A stretch of 64,000 nt of DNA from Bauldia litoralis (lineage in GTDB: Bacteria > Pseudomonadota > Alphaproteobacteria > Rhizobiales > Kaistiaceae). The notes beneath the pieces were generated by a model that saw only the letters and a program-made list of their open reading frames with translations, was not told the DNA's origin and ran no database searches. Made by a program: the position numbers and the translations under genes. Below, in pieces: positions 36,158 through 44,747 of this stretch (position 1 is the stretch's first letter; each line of letters begins with the position of its first letter). The stretch is from positions 248,001 through 312,000 of the forward strand of contig NZ_FMXQ01000004.1 in NCBI RefSeq assembly GCF_900104485.1, given 5' to 3'.

Positions 36158-36709
36158 GTGGACGATAGACAGCAGGAACTGGTTTTTCTGATGACCGCCG
36201 TCGCCACCGGCGACCGCGCCGCGTTTAAGACCCTCTTCGATCGCACAAGTGCGAAACTCCACGCGACGACCCGCCGTATAGTCAGGAGCGACGCAACTGC
36301 GGAGGACGCAGTGCAGGAAGCTTTTGTACGGATATGGCGCCGTGCCGGCGACTACGACCCCGGCATCGCCTCACCGATCGCGTGGATGACGACGATCGCC
36401 CGGCACGCCGCCATCGACATGGTGCGGCGGGGCGCGGAGCGCGTCTCGGCCGCTGCCGCCGACCCGGCGATCGCGGAAACCATCGCCGACCCGTCGACGG
36501 GCGCCGACCGGCTCGCCGCCGGCCAGGGCCTGATGCGCTGCCTCGAGGCGCTCGACACCGACCGTCGTGGCATGGTGGTGCTGGCCTATTGCCACGGCTG
36601 GAGCCGGGAGGAACTGGCCGAGCGGTTCGAACGCCCCGCCGCGACGATCAAGACGATCCTGCGGCGGAGCCTGATTGCGTTGAAGGAGTGCCTCGGCGAT
36701 GGCGCCTGA
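36158..36709 (+). CDS. ECF sigma factor, SigK-like (RskA-linked)
   Basis: A 183-residue extracytoplasmic-function sigma factor. Region 2 includes AEDAVQEAFVRIWRRAGDYD and IAWMTTIARHAAIDMVRR (about 48-91); region 4 includes GWSREELAERFERPAATIKT (147-166) and LRRSLIALKECL. I propose GTG 36158 (after GGTCGGGG), which gives a normal N-terminus (MDDRQQELVFLM); an upstream ATG would add 58 unrelated residues. It overlaps the anti-sigma gene by 11 nt, the usual sigK-rskA arrangement, implying release of sigma by regulated proteolysis of the membrane anti-sigma. Confidence 0.9.
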   Translation: MDDRQQELVFLMTAVATGDRAAFKTLFDRTSAKLHATTRRIVRSDATAEDAVQEAFVRIWRRAGDYDPGIASPIAWMTTIARHAAIDMVRRGAERVSAAAADPAIAETIADPSTGADRLAAGQGLMRCLEALDTDRRGMVVLAYCHGWSREELAERFERPAATIKTILRRSLIALKECLGDGA

Positions 36710-37409
36710 ACGCGAAGACCTCGACGCCCTGGCGGGCGAATATGTCCTCGGCACCCTCGACGCCGGGGAGAGGCGCGCGGCCGAAGCACGCTATGCCGCC
36801 GATGCCGACTTCCGTCGCGCGGTCTCCGAATGGGAGACCCGGCTGCAGCCGCTGGCCGACACGGCCGGCGAGGCGCCGGTGCAGCCGTCCGTCTTCGGTC
36901 GCATCGAGGCGGCGATCGGCGCCGCGTCGCCATCGGTGGTGGAGAGCGGCGAGGGCGGCAACGTCGTTTTCCTGCGTCGCCAGGTCCGCCGCTGGCGCGT
37001 GACCTCGGCGCTCGTCGGCGCCGCGGCGGCCGTGCTGGCCGGCATCGTCGTCGTCGACCAGATCCAGCCGCCGGTCCAGGCCCAGTCGGAATTCGTCGCC
37101 GTACTGACCACCGAGGGCGCCTCGCCGGCCTTCGTCGCCACCGTCAACGTCGCCGCAGGGACGATCTCGGTCCGCCAGGTGGTCGCCGCGCCACCGGAGG
37201 ACAAGAGCTATGAATTGTGGGCCGTCGAGCCCGACGCCGTGCCAGTGTCGCTCGGTGTCTTCGACGACGGGACCAGCCTGTCGCGAGGGCTGGAATACGC
37301 GCCGGACGGCCTGACCCTGGCGATCAGCCTCGAGCCGAAGGGCGGATCGCCCACCGGCGCCGTCACCGGGCCGGTCGTCTTCAGCGGGCAACTGGTCCCG
37401 TCGGACTAG
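36699..37409 (+). CDS. RskA-family membrane anti-sigma factor
   Basis: A 236-residue anti-sigma factor. The cytoplasmic N-terminal sigma-binding domain begins LDALAGEYVLGTLDAGERR, and no zinc-binding HxxxCxxC is visible, as in many RskA proteins. A single transmembrane helix covers about residues 105-122 (VTSALVGAAAAVLAGIVV). The periplasmic RskA domain includes SYELWAVEPD and VFDDGTSLSRGLEYAP. Its ATG overlaps the sigma gene. It would hold the ECF factor at the membrane until a periplasmic signal triggers cleavage. Confidence 0.92.
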   Translation: MAPEREDLDALAGEYVLGTLDAGERRAAEARYAADADFRRAVSEWETRLQPLADTAGEAPVQPSVFGRIEAAIGAASPSVVESGEGGNVVFLRRQVRRWRVTSALVGAAAAVLAGIVVVDQIQPPVQAQSEFVAVLTTEGASPAFVATVNVAAGTISVRQVVAAPPEDKSYELWAVEPDAVPVSLGVFDDGTSLSRGLEYAPDGLTLAISLEPKGGSPTGAVTGPVVFSGQLVPSD

Positions 37410-37436
37410 GCAGACACGAGCCGGACGAGTTCACCC

Positions 37437-37916
37437 GTGAGCGACTGGATGATACGCAGGGCGAAGGCCGGGGACGCGGTGGCGCTGGCGCGTTGCATTG
37501 ACGACGCCTACGCGCCTTACCGCTCCCGCATCGCCGATCTGCCGGCCGTCTCCGAAGGCATCGACAAGGATATCGAAGACCATCTGGTTTTCGTCGCCGT
37601 CCTCGACGACCGGATACTCGGCGGGCTGGTGCTGGTGGAGAAGGACGGCTTCGCGCTGCTCGCCAATGTCGCGGTCGATCCGCGTGCCTCGGGCCGGGGC
37701 GTCGGGCGCGGGCTCATCGAACACGCCGAAGCCGCGTGCCGTCAGTTGCGGATCGACGAGATGCGCCTGACGACCCACGTCGCCATGCCGGAAAACGTGC
37801 GCCTTTACGAGCGTCTCGGCTGGCAACGGACAGGGACGTTCGGCAACAAGATGCACATGGCCAGGACCCTGCCGCCATCGCCGACCCCGGCGCCGAACCG
37901 CGCCAAAGGCGACTGA
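37437..37916 (+). CDS. GNAT family N-acetyltransferase
   Basis: A 159-residue single GNAT domain. It shows the acetyl-CoA binding motif A (VDPRASGRGVGRGLIEHAE, the R/QxxGxG/A signature) and motif B (ENVRLYERLGW). The start is GTG 37437, 27 nt after the anti-sigma stop, so it may be co-transcribed with the sigma/anti-sigma pair. The substrate (small amine, peptide or antibiotic) cannot be inferred. Confidence 0.88.
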   Translation: MSDWMIRRAKAGDAVALARCIDDAYAPYRSRIADLPAVSEGIDKDIEDHLVFVAVLDDRILGGLVLVEKDGFALLANVAVDPRASGRGVGRGLIEHAEAACRQLRIDEMRLTTHVAMPENVRLYERLGWQRTGTFGNKMHMARTLPPSPTPAPNRAKGD

Positions 37917-37931
37917 CCGGCGACGGAAAAA

Positions 37932-37951
37932 CGATCACGCCCTCGTGATCG
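37932..37951. promoter_or_regulatory. Hairpin/dyad between GNAT and fasciclin genes
   Basis: CGATCACG-CCCT-CGTGATCG has perfect 8-bp arms, 15 nt after the GNAT stop. It is followed by AGAAAATAT rather than T residues, so it is a weak terminator candidate; an operator just upstream of the fasciclin promoter is the alternative. Confidence 0.4.
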
Positions 37952-37970
37952 AGAAAATATCGCGCCTTCT

Positions 37971-37996
37971 GAAACCGTCCGCGCATCCCCTCCGTA
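37971..37996 (+). promoter_or_regulatory. Candidate ECF-type promoter for the fasciclin gene
   Basis: GAAACC (37971-37976), a 16-nt spacer and CGTA (37993-37996) match the general ECF -35 AAC-containing/-10 CGT pattern with the right spacing. Placed about 55 bp upstream of the fasciclin ATG, it would bring that gene under the nearby ECF factor, leaving a leader of roughly 50 nt. Confidence 0.5.
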
Positions 37997-38051
37997 GCTG
38001 TTGGCGACCTCCAAGGAGGAGCGTCACCAACAAACGCAGGAGAGCCAGACC

Positions 38052-38636
38052 ATGACCCTCAATATCCGCACTCTGCTTCGCGCCACCGCCGTTGCCGCCG
38101 TCGTCGGCGCCGGTTCCTATGCCGCCGTCCCCGCCTTCGCCGCCGAGATGACTGTCGAAGTCGGCGGTGCGCCGATGTATCCCTCGAAGAACATCATCGA
38201 GAACGCCGTCAATTCGAAGGATCACACCACGCTGGTCGCCGCGGTCAAGGCCGCCGGCCTCGTCGAGACGCTGCAGGGCGACGGCCCCTTCACGGTCTTC
38301 GCGCCGGTCAACGCCGCCTTCGAGAAGCTGCCCGACGGCACCGTCGAGACGCTGCTGAAGCCGGAAAACAAGGAACAACTCACCACCATCCTGACTTGTC
38401 ATGTCGTTGCGGCCGACGCGATGTCGGACGCGATCATGGGAATGATCAAGGACGACAACGGTGCGCACACGGTTGAGACCCTCGGCGGCTGCAAGCTCAA
38501 CGCCAAGATGGACGGCGAGAAGATCACGCTGACCGACGAGAACGGCAACGTCGCCACGGTGACCATCGCCGACGTCAAGCAGTCCAATGGCGTCATTCAC
38601 GTCATCGACACGGTGCTTCTGCCGAAGATGGGATAA
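38052..38636 (+). CDS. Secreted fasciclin (FAS1) domain protein
   Basis: A 194-residue protein with a signal peptide (cleavage after AVPAFA, residue 30) and one FAS1 domain. It shows the H1/H2 elements: TLVAAVKAAGLVETL, GPFTVFAPVNAAFEKLP, LTTILTCHVVAADAM and IADVKQSNGVIHVIDTVLLP. FAS1 proteins act in adhesion or envelope matrix. AGGAGA lies 7 nt before ATG 38052. The linkage to a SigK/RskA pair parallels mycobacterial sigK-rskA with the MPT70/MPT83 fasciclin proteins. A TTCG-loop terminator follows. Confidence 0.93.
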   Translation: MTLNIRTLLRATAVAAVVGAGSYAAVPAFAAEMTVEVGGAPMYPSKNIIENAVNSKDHTTLVAAVKAAGLVETLQGDGPFTVFAPVNAAFEKLPDGTVETLLKPENKEQLTTILTCHVVAADAMSDAIMGMIKDDNGAHTVETLGGCKLNAKMDGEKITLTDENGNVATVTIADVKQSNGVIHVIDTVLLPKMG

Positions 38637-38663
38637 TGTCGCCCCCCATCTGACGTGGAAGAG

Positions 38664-38694
38664 AACGGCCCGCTTCGGCGGGCCGTTCGCTTTT
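38664..38694 (+). terminator. Rho-independent terminator after the fasciclin gene
   Basis: Perfect 10-bp arms AACGGCCCGC/GCGGGCCGTT close a stable TTCG tetraloop (38674-38677) and are followed by CGCTTTT. It lies 28 nt after the stop codon. Confidence 0.85.
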
Positions 38695-38803
38695 GCGAGG
38701 GGGCGGGCAGCCGCAGGAGGCGAGCGATCGGCCCTCGGCAAATTCACCAAGCATCAATCGCCATTCTGCTAGGATTGTCCCCGAAACGGATTTGGGGGAA
38801 TCC

Positions 38804-39985
38804 ATGAAGTCGACCAATCCCGTCTATACGGGACTTCCGACCACGATTTTCGAGGTGATGTCGCAGCATGCCAAGGCGCATGGCGCGATCAACCTCGGCC
38901 AGGGCTTTCCCGACGTCGACGGGCCGGAGGATATCCGACGCTTCGCCGCGGAGGAGCTGGTCGCCGGCCGCAACCAGTATCCACCGATGATGGGCGTGCC
39001 GGAACTGCGCACCGCCGTGGCGGAAGCCAACAAGCGCTTCTACGACCTCGACATCGACTGGCAGACGGAGGTGCTGGTCACTTCCGGCGCGACGGAGGCG
39101 CTGTCCGACTGCCTGGCCGCGTTGATCGAGCCGGGCGACGAAGTGGTCCTGATCGAGCCGCTTTACGACTGCTACCTGCCGCTGGTGCGCCGCGCCGGGG
39201 CGACGCCGAAGCTGGTGCGGGTGACGCCGCCCGACTGGAAGATCGACCGCGAGGCGTTGGCCGCGGCCTTCGGGCCAAAGACCAAGGCGATCCTGCTCAA
39301 CAATCCGATGAACCCGGCGGCCAAGGTCTTCGATCGCCAGGAGCTTGAACTGATCGCCGAACTGACCGTCGCCCATGACGCCTATGCGATCTGCGACGAG
39401 GTCTATGAGCACATCCTTTTCGATGGGCGGAAACACACGCCGCTGATGACGCTGCCCGGCATGCGGGAGCGTACGTTGCGGATCGGCTCCGCCGGCAAGA
39501 CCTTCTCGCTGACCGGCTGGAAGGTGGGTTACGTGACCGCCGCTCCGGCGCTGCTCGATCCGGTGACCAAGGCGCACCAGTTCACCACCTTCACCACGCC
39601 GCCCGGCTTGCAGAAGGCGGTGGCCTACGGACTCGGCAAGGGTGACGACTATTACACCGCGCTCGCCGGCGACCTCGAGGCCAAGCGCGACCGGCTGGCG
39701 CGCGGGCTGAGCAAGATCGGCTTCGGCGTGGTGCCTTGCGCCGGCACCTACTTCCTGACGGTCGACACCGCGCCGCTTGGGCTCGGCGACGACGACGCGG
39801 CGGTTTGCGAGAAGCTGACGGTCGAGGCGGGGGTGACGGCGGTCCCGGTTTCGGCCTTCTACCAGTCCGACGCGCCGGGCAACTTCATCCGCTTCTGCTT
39901 CTCGAAACGCGACACCATGCTCGATGGCGCCCTCGACCGCCTGGCCCGCTGGGTCGAGCGGTTGGGCGACACCGCGGACGCCTGA
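38804..39985 (+). CDS. Class I/II PLP-dependent aminotransferase
   Basis: A 393-residue fold-type I aminotransferase. The PLP Schiff-base lysine is Lys232 in GSAGKTFSLTGWKVGY. Other marks are LGQGFPDVDGP near the N-terminus, NNPMNPAAKVF (N-P motif), CDEVYEHILFDG and the carboxylate-binding Arg in NFIRFCFSKR. The subgroup resembles methionine/kynurenine or N-succinyl-diaminopimelate transaminases (YbdL/DapC-like), and the exact substrate is uncertain. ATG 38804 follows GGGGGAA. It appears monocistronic. Confidence 0.92.
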   Translation: MKSTNPVYTGLPTTIFEVMSQHAKAHGAINLGQGFPDVDGPEDIRRFAAEELVAGRNQYPPMMGVPELRTAVAEANKRFYDLDIDWQTEVLVTSGATEALSDCLAALIEPGDEVVLIEPLYDCYLPLVRRAGATPKLVRVTPPDWKIDREALAAAFGPKTKAILLNNPMNPAAKVFDRQELELIAELTVAHDAYAICDEVYEHILFDGRKHTPLMTLPGMRERTLRIGSAGKTFSLTGWKVGYVTAAPALLDPVTKAHQFTTFTTPPGLQKAVAYGLGKGDDYYTALAGDLEAKRDRLARGLSKIGFGVVPCAGTYFLTVDTAPLGLGDDDAAVCEKLTVEAGVTAVPVSAFYQSDAPGNFIRFCFSKRDTMLDGALDRLARWVERLGDTADA

Positions 39986-39990
39986 CCGGA

Positions 39991-41340
39991 TCAGGCCCGG
40001 TTGCGGGAGACGGTGACGTTGGGGAAGTCCTCGGCGCCGGACAGCGCCAAGTCGCCGGAAGCGGGCTCCGACCAGCGCATGCCGACGATCGCACCCCGGT
40101 CGGCGCCGGAGATCAGGTTGTCGCTGATCATCGCAGCGCCGGCGCCCTCGACGACGCTGACCGCGATGCCGACCGACGAGTCGCGGATGACGTTGCCGGT
40201 CGCCGACACGTCGCGCAGGTACGGCCCCCAGCCGAGCACCAGGCCGAATCGCGGGGCGCCGTCGATGACATTGCCGCTGACCGCGACATCGGCCTCGACG
40301 GAGATGCCGACGCCGAAGCCCTGGTCGTCGGTCGGGTAGGGGCCTTCAGTCACCAGATCGCGGACGATGTTGTTGGCCACCACGGCCAGCCGGCCGCCAT
40401 GGTCGAAATTGGCGACGCTGATGCCGTTGGCGGCGCGCTCGATGATGTTGTTGGCGATCAGGGCGCCGCTGAAGCCGAATTCGGAGAAGATCGCGACCTC
40501 GCCGCTGCGCAGGCAGGTGTTGCCGGTGATCTGGACGTTGTTGGCGGCGTTGGCCCGCACCGCGGTGAAGGCGCAGTCGCTGATATGGTTGCCGCTGACG
40601 ATGACGCCATGGGCGCGGAAGGCGTTGACGCCGTTGCCATTCTCGCCGGTGCCGCCATCCTCGGCGCCGATCCGGGCGATGCGGTTGCCGCTGACGATGG
40701 TGCCGTCCTCGCCCGCACTCCACCGCCAGACCAGCACGCCGCCATTGCCGCAGTCCACGATGTCGTTGCCGGCGACGGTCAGGCCGGTCGATTCGATGGC
40801 GCGGATGCCCGCCTGCCGCGCCTGGGTGATGGTGTTGCCCTCGACCCGGCCGCCGCAGCGATCGAGCGCCATGCCGCTCCTCGTGCTCGCCGTGATCTCG
40901 CAATTGGCGATCCGCACGACCGGGCAGCCGGCCAGATGGACGAGGCCTTCGACGTAATCGGCAAGCGGCAACCCGCCGCCGTCGATCGCCACCCCGTCGA
41001 GGACGATGAGGTCCGCCTTGTCGGCGGTCAGCATGTGCCCGTCGCCCGCGAAGACCAGTCGCGTCGCGCCGGCGATGCCGAGGAGGCGGGTGCTCGATGG
41101 CAGGACAATGTTGGAGACGACGTAACGCCCGGGCGGCAGGAAGAGCGGGCGGTTCGCCGCCGCGGCTTCCTGCAGCAGCGCCTGGAAAAGCCGGCTCTGG
41201 TTGTTGGGCAGGTCGGGCGTCAACCCGCGCGCCGTCCCGTCGATCGCGCCGCGCAGCGCCGGCGGTTCAGTCGCCTCGGCGGTCGCCGGGGCGAGCGCGG
41301 CAACCGTGACGGCACCGGAAAGAAAGCTGCGTCGGTCCAT
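39991..41340 (-). CDS. TIGR03808-type Tat-exported right-handed beta-helix repeat protein
   Basis: A 449-residue protein with a twin-arginine signal (MDRRSFLSGAVTVAAL) followed by a pectate-lyase-like stretch (FLPPGRYVVSNIVLPSSTRL) and many parallel-beta-helix repeats of the type GNxIxDxxxxG (for example VSGNRIARIG, VSGNHISDCA, ITGNTCLRSG, IANNIIERAANG). The family is a Rhizobiales-typical uncharacterised repeat protein; a carbohydrate-related role is assumed from the fold only. It is convergent with the aminotransferase gene, 5 bp from its stop. Confidence 0.9.
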   Translation of the reverse strand: MDRRSFLSGAVTVAALAPATAEATEPPALRGAIDGTARGLTPDLPNNQSRLFQALLQEAAAANRPLFLPPGRYVVSNIVLPSSTRLLGIAGATRLVFAGDGHMLTADKADLIVLDGVAIDGGGLPLADYVEGLVHLAGCPVVRIANCEITASTRSGMALDRCGGRVEGNTITQARQAGIRAIESTGLTVAGNDIVDCGNGGVLVWRWSAGEDGTIVSGNRIARIGAEDGGTGENGNGVNAFRAHGVIVSGNHISDCAFTAVRANAANNVQITGNTCLRSGEVAIFSEFGFSGALIANNIIERAANGISVANFDHGGRLAVVANNIVRDLVTEGPYPTDDQGFGVGISVEADVAVSGNVIDGAPRFGLVLGWGPYLRDVSATGNVIRDSSVGIAVSVVEGAGAAMISDNLISGADRGAIVGMRWSEPASGDLALSGAEDFPNVTVSRNRA

Positions 41341-41408
41341 GTCGGCTCCTGTTCGGAGCCAGACCTATCAAGGATCGTGCCGCGGCAAGGTGTGCCGTAA
41401 CGGGACAC

Positions 41409-42089
<681 letters not shown>

Positions 42090-42102
42090 CAATATGGGTG
42101 CC

Positions 42103-44352
42103 CTAGCCGGCCGAGTCGAGTCCCCCGGCGGGAAAGTTCCGCAGGGTCGAGGGCTCGTAGCCGAGGCGCTGGTTGAGGGCGTCGACGAGGGCGACGGCCG
42201 ATTCCGCGACGGGCGAGCCCGGCGGGAAGATCGCGGACGCGCCGGCGTCGCGCAGCGCTTCATAGTCCTGGGGCGGGATGACGCCGCCGACCACCACCAT
42301 GATGTCGGGCCGGCCGGCGGCCTCGAGGGCGCGCTTGAGGGCCGGCACGGTGACCAGGTGGCCAGCGGCCAGCGTCGAGACGCCGATCATGTGGACGTCG
42401 CTGTCGATCGCCAGGGTCGCGGCTTCCTCCGGCGACTGGAAGAGGGGCCCGAGTACCACGTCGAAGCCGAGGTCGGTAAAGGCCGAGGCGATCACCTTCT
42501 GGCCGCGGTCGTGGCCGTCCTGGCCGATCTTGGCGACGAGGATGCGCGGCGGGCGGCCGTCATGCTCCTTGAACCGGGCGCTGACTGACCGGGCCGCCGC
42601 CACCGCGTCGTCGTCGCCGGCCTCGTCGCCATAGACCCCGGCCGCCACCTTGGCCTCGGGCTGGAACCGGCCGAAGGCGGCTTCCATCGCGTTGCTCATC
42701 TCGCCGACGGTGGCGCGAGCCCGCGCCGCATCGACGGCCAGCGCCAGCAGGTTGCCCTCGCCGGACTTCGCCGCATTCGTCATGGCTTCCAGCGCCGCCG
42801 TGCAGGCCGCGTCGTCGCGGTCGCGCCGCAGCCGCTTCAGCTTGTCGATCTGCGCGGCCAGCACCGCCGAGTTGTCGACGCGCAACAGGTCGAGCGGCGG
42901 TTCGCCGTCGGGCGGATAGCGGTTGACGCCGATCACCGCCTGGCGGCCGGAGTCGATCCGCGCCTGGGTGCGCGCCGCCGCTTCCTCGATGCGTAGCTTC
43001 GGCACGCCGGCTTCGATCGCCTTGGCCATGCCACCGAGCGCGTCGACCTCCGCGATGTGCTCGAGCGCCTTGGTGACCAGGTCCTGCGTCAGGCTTTCGA
43101 CATAGTAGGAGCCGCCCCACGGGTCGATGATCCGGGTGGTGCCGGATTCCTTTTGCAGAAAGAGCTGGGTGTTGCGGGCGATCCGCGCCGAGAAGTCCGT
43201 CGGCAGCGCCAGCGCCTCGTCGAGGGCGTTGGTGTGCAGCGACTGGGTATGCCCCTGCGTTGCCGCCATCGCCTCGATCGCCGTGCGGGTGACGTTGTTG
43301 AACACGTCGCGGGCGGCAAGCGACCAGCCTGACGTCTGGCAATGCGCCCGCAGCACCAGCGAGCGGGTGTCCTCGGGCGCGAAGCGTTGCTTGACCAGCC
43401 GCGCCCATAGCAGGCGCGCGGCGCGCAGCTTCGCCACCTCCATGAAGAAGTTCATGCCGATGCCGAAGAAGAAGGAGATGCGCGGCGCGAAGGCGTCGAC
43501 CGCCAGCCCCCGGTCGCGGCCGGCCTGGATGTATTCCAGCCCGTCGGCGAGGGTATAGGCGAGCTCGAGGTCGGCCGTCGCCCCGGCCTCCTGCATGTGA
43601 TAGCCGGACACCGAGATCGGGTTGAAGCGCGGCATGTGCTCGGCCGTATAGGCCATGACATCGGCGACCAGCCGCATCGACGGCAGAGGCGGGTAGATGA
43701 AGGTGTTGCGGACCATGAACTCCTTGAGGATGTCGTTCTGGATGGTCCCGGTCAAGTCGCGCTGCGCAGCGCCCTGTTCCTCCGCCGCGACGATATAGAG
43801 CGCCATCACCGGCAGCACCGCGCCGTTCATCGTCATCGACACGCTCATCCGGTCGAGCGGGATGCCGTCGAACAGCGCCTGCATGTCGAGGATCGAGTCG
43901 ATCGCCACGCCGGCCATGCCGACATCGGCGGCGATGCGCGGATCGTCGGAGTCGTAGCCGCGATGGGTCGGCAGGTCGAAGGCGACCGACAGGCCGCGTT
44001 GGCCGCCGGCGAGGTTGCGGCGATAGAAGGCGTTGGATTCGGCCGCCGTCGAGAAGCCCGCATACTGGCGGATCGTCCACGGCCGCTCGACATACATTGT
44101 CGGGTAGGGGCCGCGCAGATAGGGCGGCAGCCCCGGCCAGCCATCGACGAAATCGAGGCCGGCGATATCCTCCGCCCCATAGAGCGGCTTGACCGGAATC
44201 CCTTCCGGCGTGGTCCAGTGGTCACCGTCCGAAACGGGGGAAGACGCGTCAGGCGCGCGCCACGGAATTTCGGCAAAGTCGGGGAAGCGACCCCGTCGCG
44301 TTTTGGCAGTCGGACTGGTGGTTTCCGGTTTCGCCCCCTGGGGCGCGGTCAT
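42103..44352 (-). CDS. mutB: Methylmalonyl-CoA mutase large (catalytic) subunit
   Basis: A 749-residue adenosylcobalamin-dependent mutase interconverting methylmalonyl-CoA and succinyl-CoA. The N-terminal TIM barrel includes [35 protein letters not shown] and [16 protein letters not shown]. The C-terminal B12 domain has the DxHxxG motif GQDGHDRG (axial-ligand His614), then GVSTLAAGH and GGVIPPQDY. The ATG overlaps the stop of a small exported-protein gene by 4 nt, which in turn overlaps mutA. It serves propionate, odd-chain fatty acid or ethylmalonyl-type metabolism. Confidence 0.95.
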   Translation of the reverse strand: MTAPQGAKPETTSPTAKTRRGRFPDFAEIPWRAPDASSPVSDGDHWTTPEGIPVKPLYGAEDIAGLDFVDGWPGLPPYLRGPYPTMYVERPWTIRQYAGFSTAAESNAFYRRNLAGGQRGLSVAFDLPTHRGYDSDDPRIAADVGMAGVAIDSILDMQALFDGIPLDRMSVSMTMNGAVLPVMALYIVAAEEQGAAQRDLTGTIQNDILKEFMVRNTFIYPPLPSMRLVADVMAYTAEHMPRFNPISVSGYHMQEAGATADLELAYTLADGLEYIQAGRDRGLAVDAFAPRISFFFGIGMNFFMEVAKLRAARLLWARLVKQRFAPEDTRSLVLRAHCQTSGWSLAARDVFNNVTRTAIEAMAATQGHTQSLHTNALDEALALPTDFSARIARNTQLFLQKESGTTRIIDPWGGSYYVESLTQDLVTKALEHIAEVDALGGMAKAIEAGVPKLRIEEAAARTQARIDSGRQAVIGVNRYPPDGEPPLDLLRVDNSAVLAAQIDKLKRLRRDRDDAACTAALEAMTNAAKSGEGNLLALAVDAARARATVGEMSNAMEAAFGRFQPEAKVAAGVYGDEAGDDDAVAAARSVSARFKEHDGRPPRILVAKIGQDGHDRGQKVIASAFTDLGFDVVLGPLFQSPEEAATLAIDSDVHMIGVSTLAAGHLVTVPALKRALEAAGRPDIMVVVGGVIPPQDYEALRDAGASAIFPPGSPVAESAVALVDALNQRLGYEPSTLRNFPAGGLDSAG

Positions 44353-44747
44353 CGCTTCTCGGCGCGCCAGTACCCGCCGCAGCTGAACTGGGGCGCGGAC
44401 CATCGGCCGGAGCCGCGGTTGGAGGCGAGCGCGCCGGTTCCGGTGACGTGGTTGCTGCCGCTGCCGAGATTGATCGCGACGGCCCCGGCGGAGCTGACGC
44501 CGATCACGGTCGGATGCACCTTGCGCCCGTTATAGAGGACGGCGCCTTCGCTGATGGTGATGGGCAGGCGATAGCCGAAGGTGCAATTGTCCTGGCCGCC
44601 GAAGATGTAGATCTTCCAGTTGCCGTCGAAACTGTTGGTCGCCGCCGCAGCCTCGATGGCGCCAGGGCCGGCAAGCAGGGACAGAAACGAAAGCAGCGCC
44701 ACCGCACGCGCGATGGCCCGTCCGAACTGGGTATCTGTGAAGGTCAC
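44349..44747 (-). CDS. Small exported beta-rich protein, coupled between mutA and mutB
   Basis: A 132-residue protein with a signal peptide (hydrophobic stretch [20 protein letters not shown], ending near AAAAT) and a small domain starting [12 protein letters not shown] and ending [11 protein letters not shown]. It has Gly-rich turns and two Cys, Cys55 and Cys123 or close, likely a disulfide. I recognise the FDGxW...YR-P..I..G pattern from uncharacterised secreted Rhizobiales proteins, with no known function. It overlaps mutA and mutB by 4 nt on each side, so all three are translationally coupled. That is unexpected for an exported protein between two cytoplasmic enzyme subunits. Confidence 0.8.
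   Translation of the reverse strand: MTFTDTQFGRAIARAVALLSFLSLLAGPGAIEAAAATNSFDGNWKIYIFGGQDNCTFGYRLPITISEGAVLYNGRKVHPTVIGVSSAGAVAINLGSGSNHVTGTGALASNRGSGRWSAPQFSCGGYWRAEKR

Noticed and set aside
44349-44747. Small exported protein as a missing mutase chaperone (MeaB-like)
   Set aside because: MeaB is a cytoplasmic GTPase of about 330 residues with P-loop motifs; this 132-residue protein has a signal peptide and no nucleotide-binding motif.
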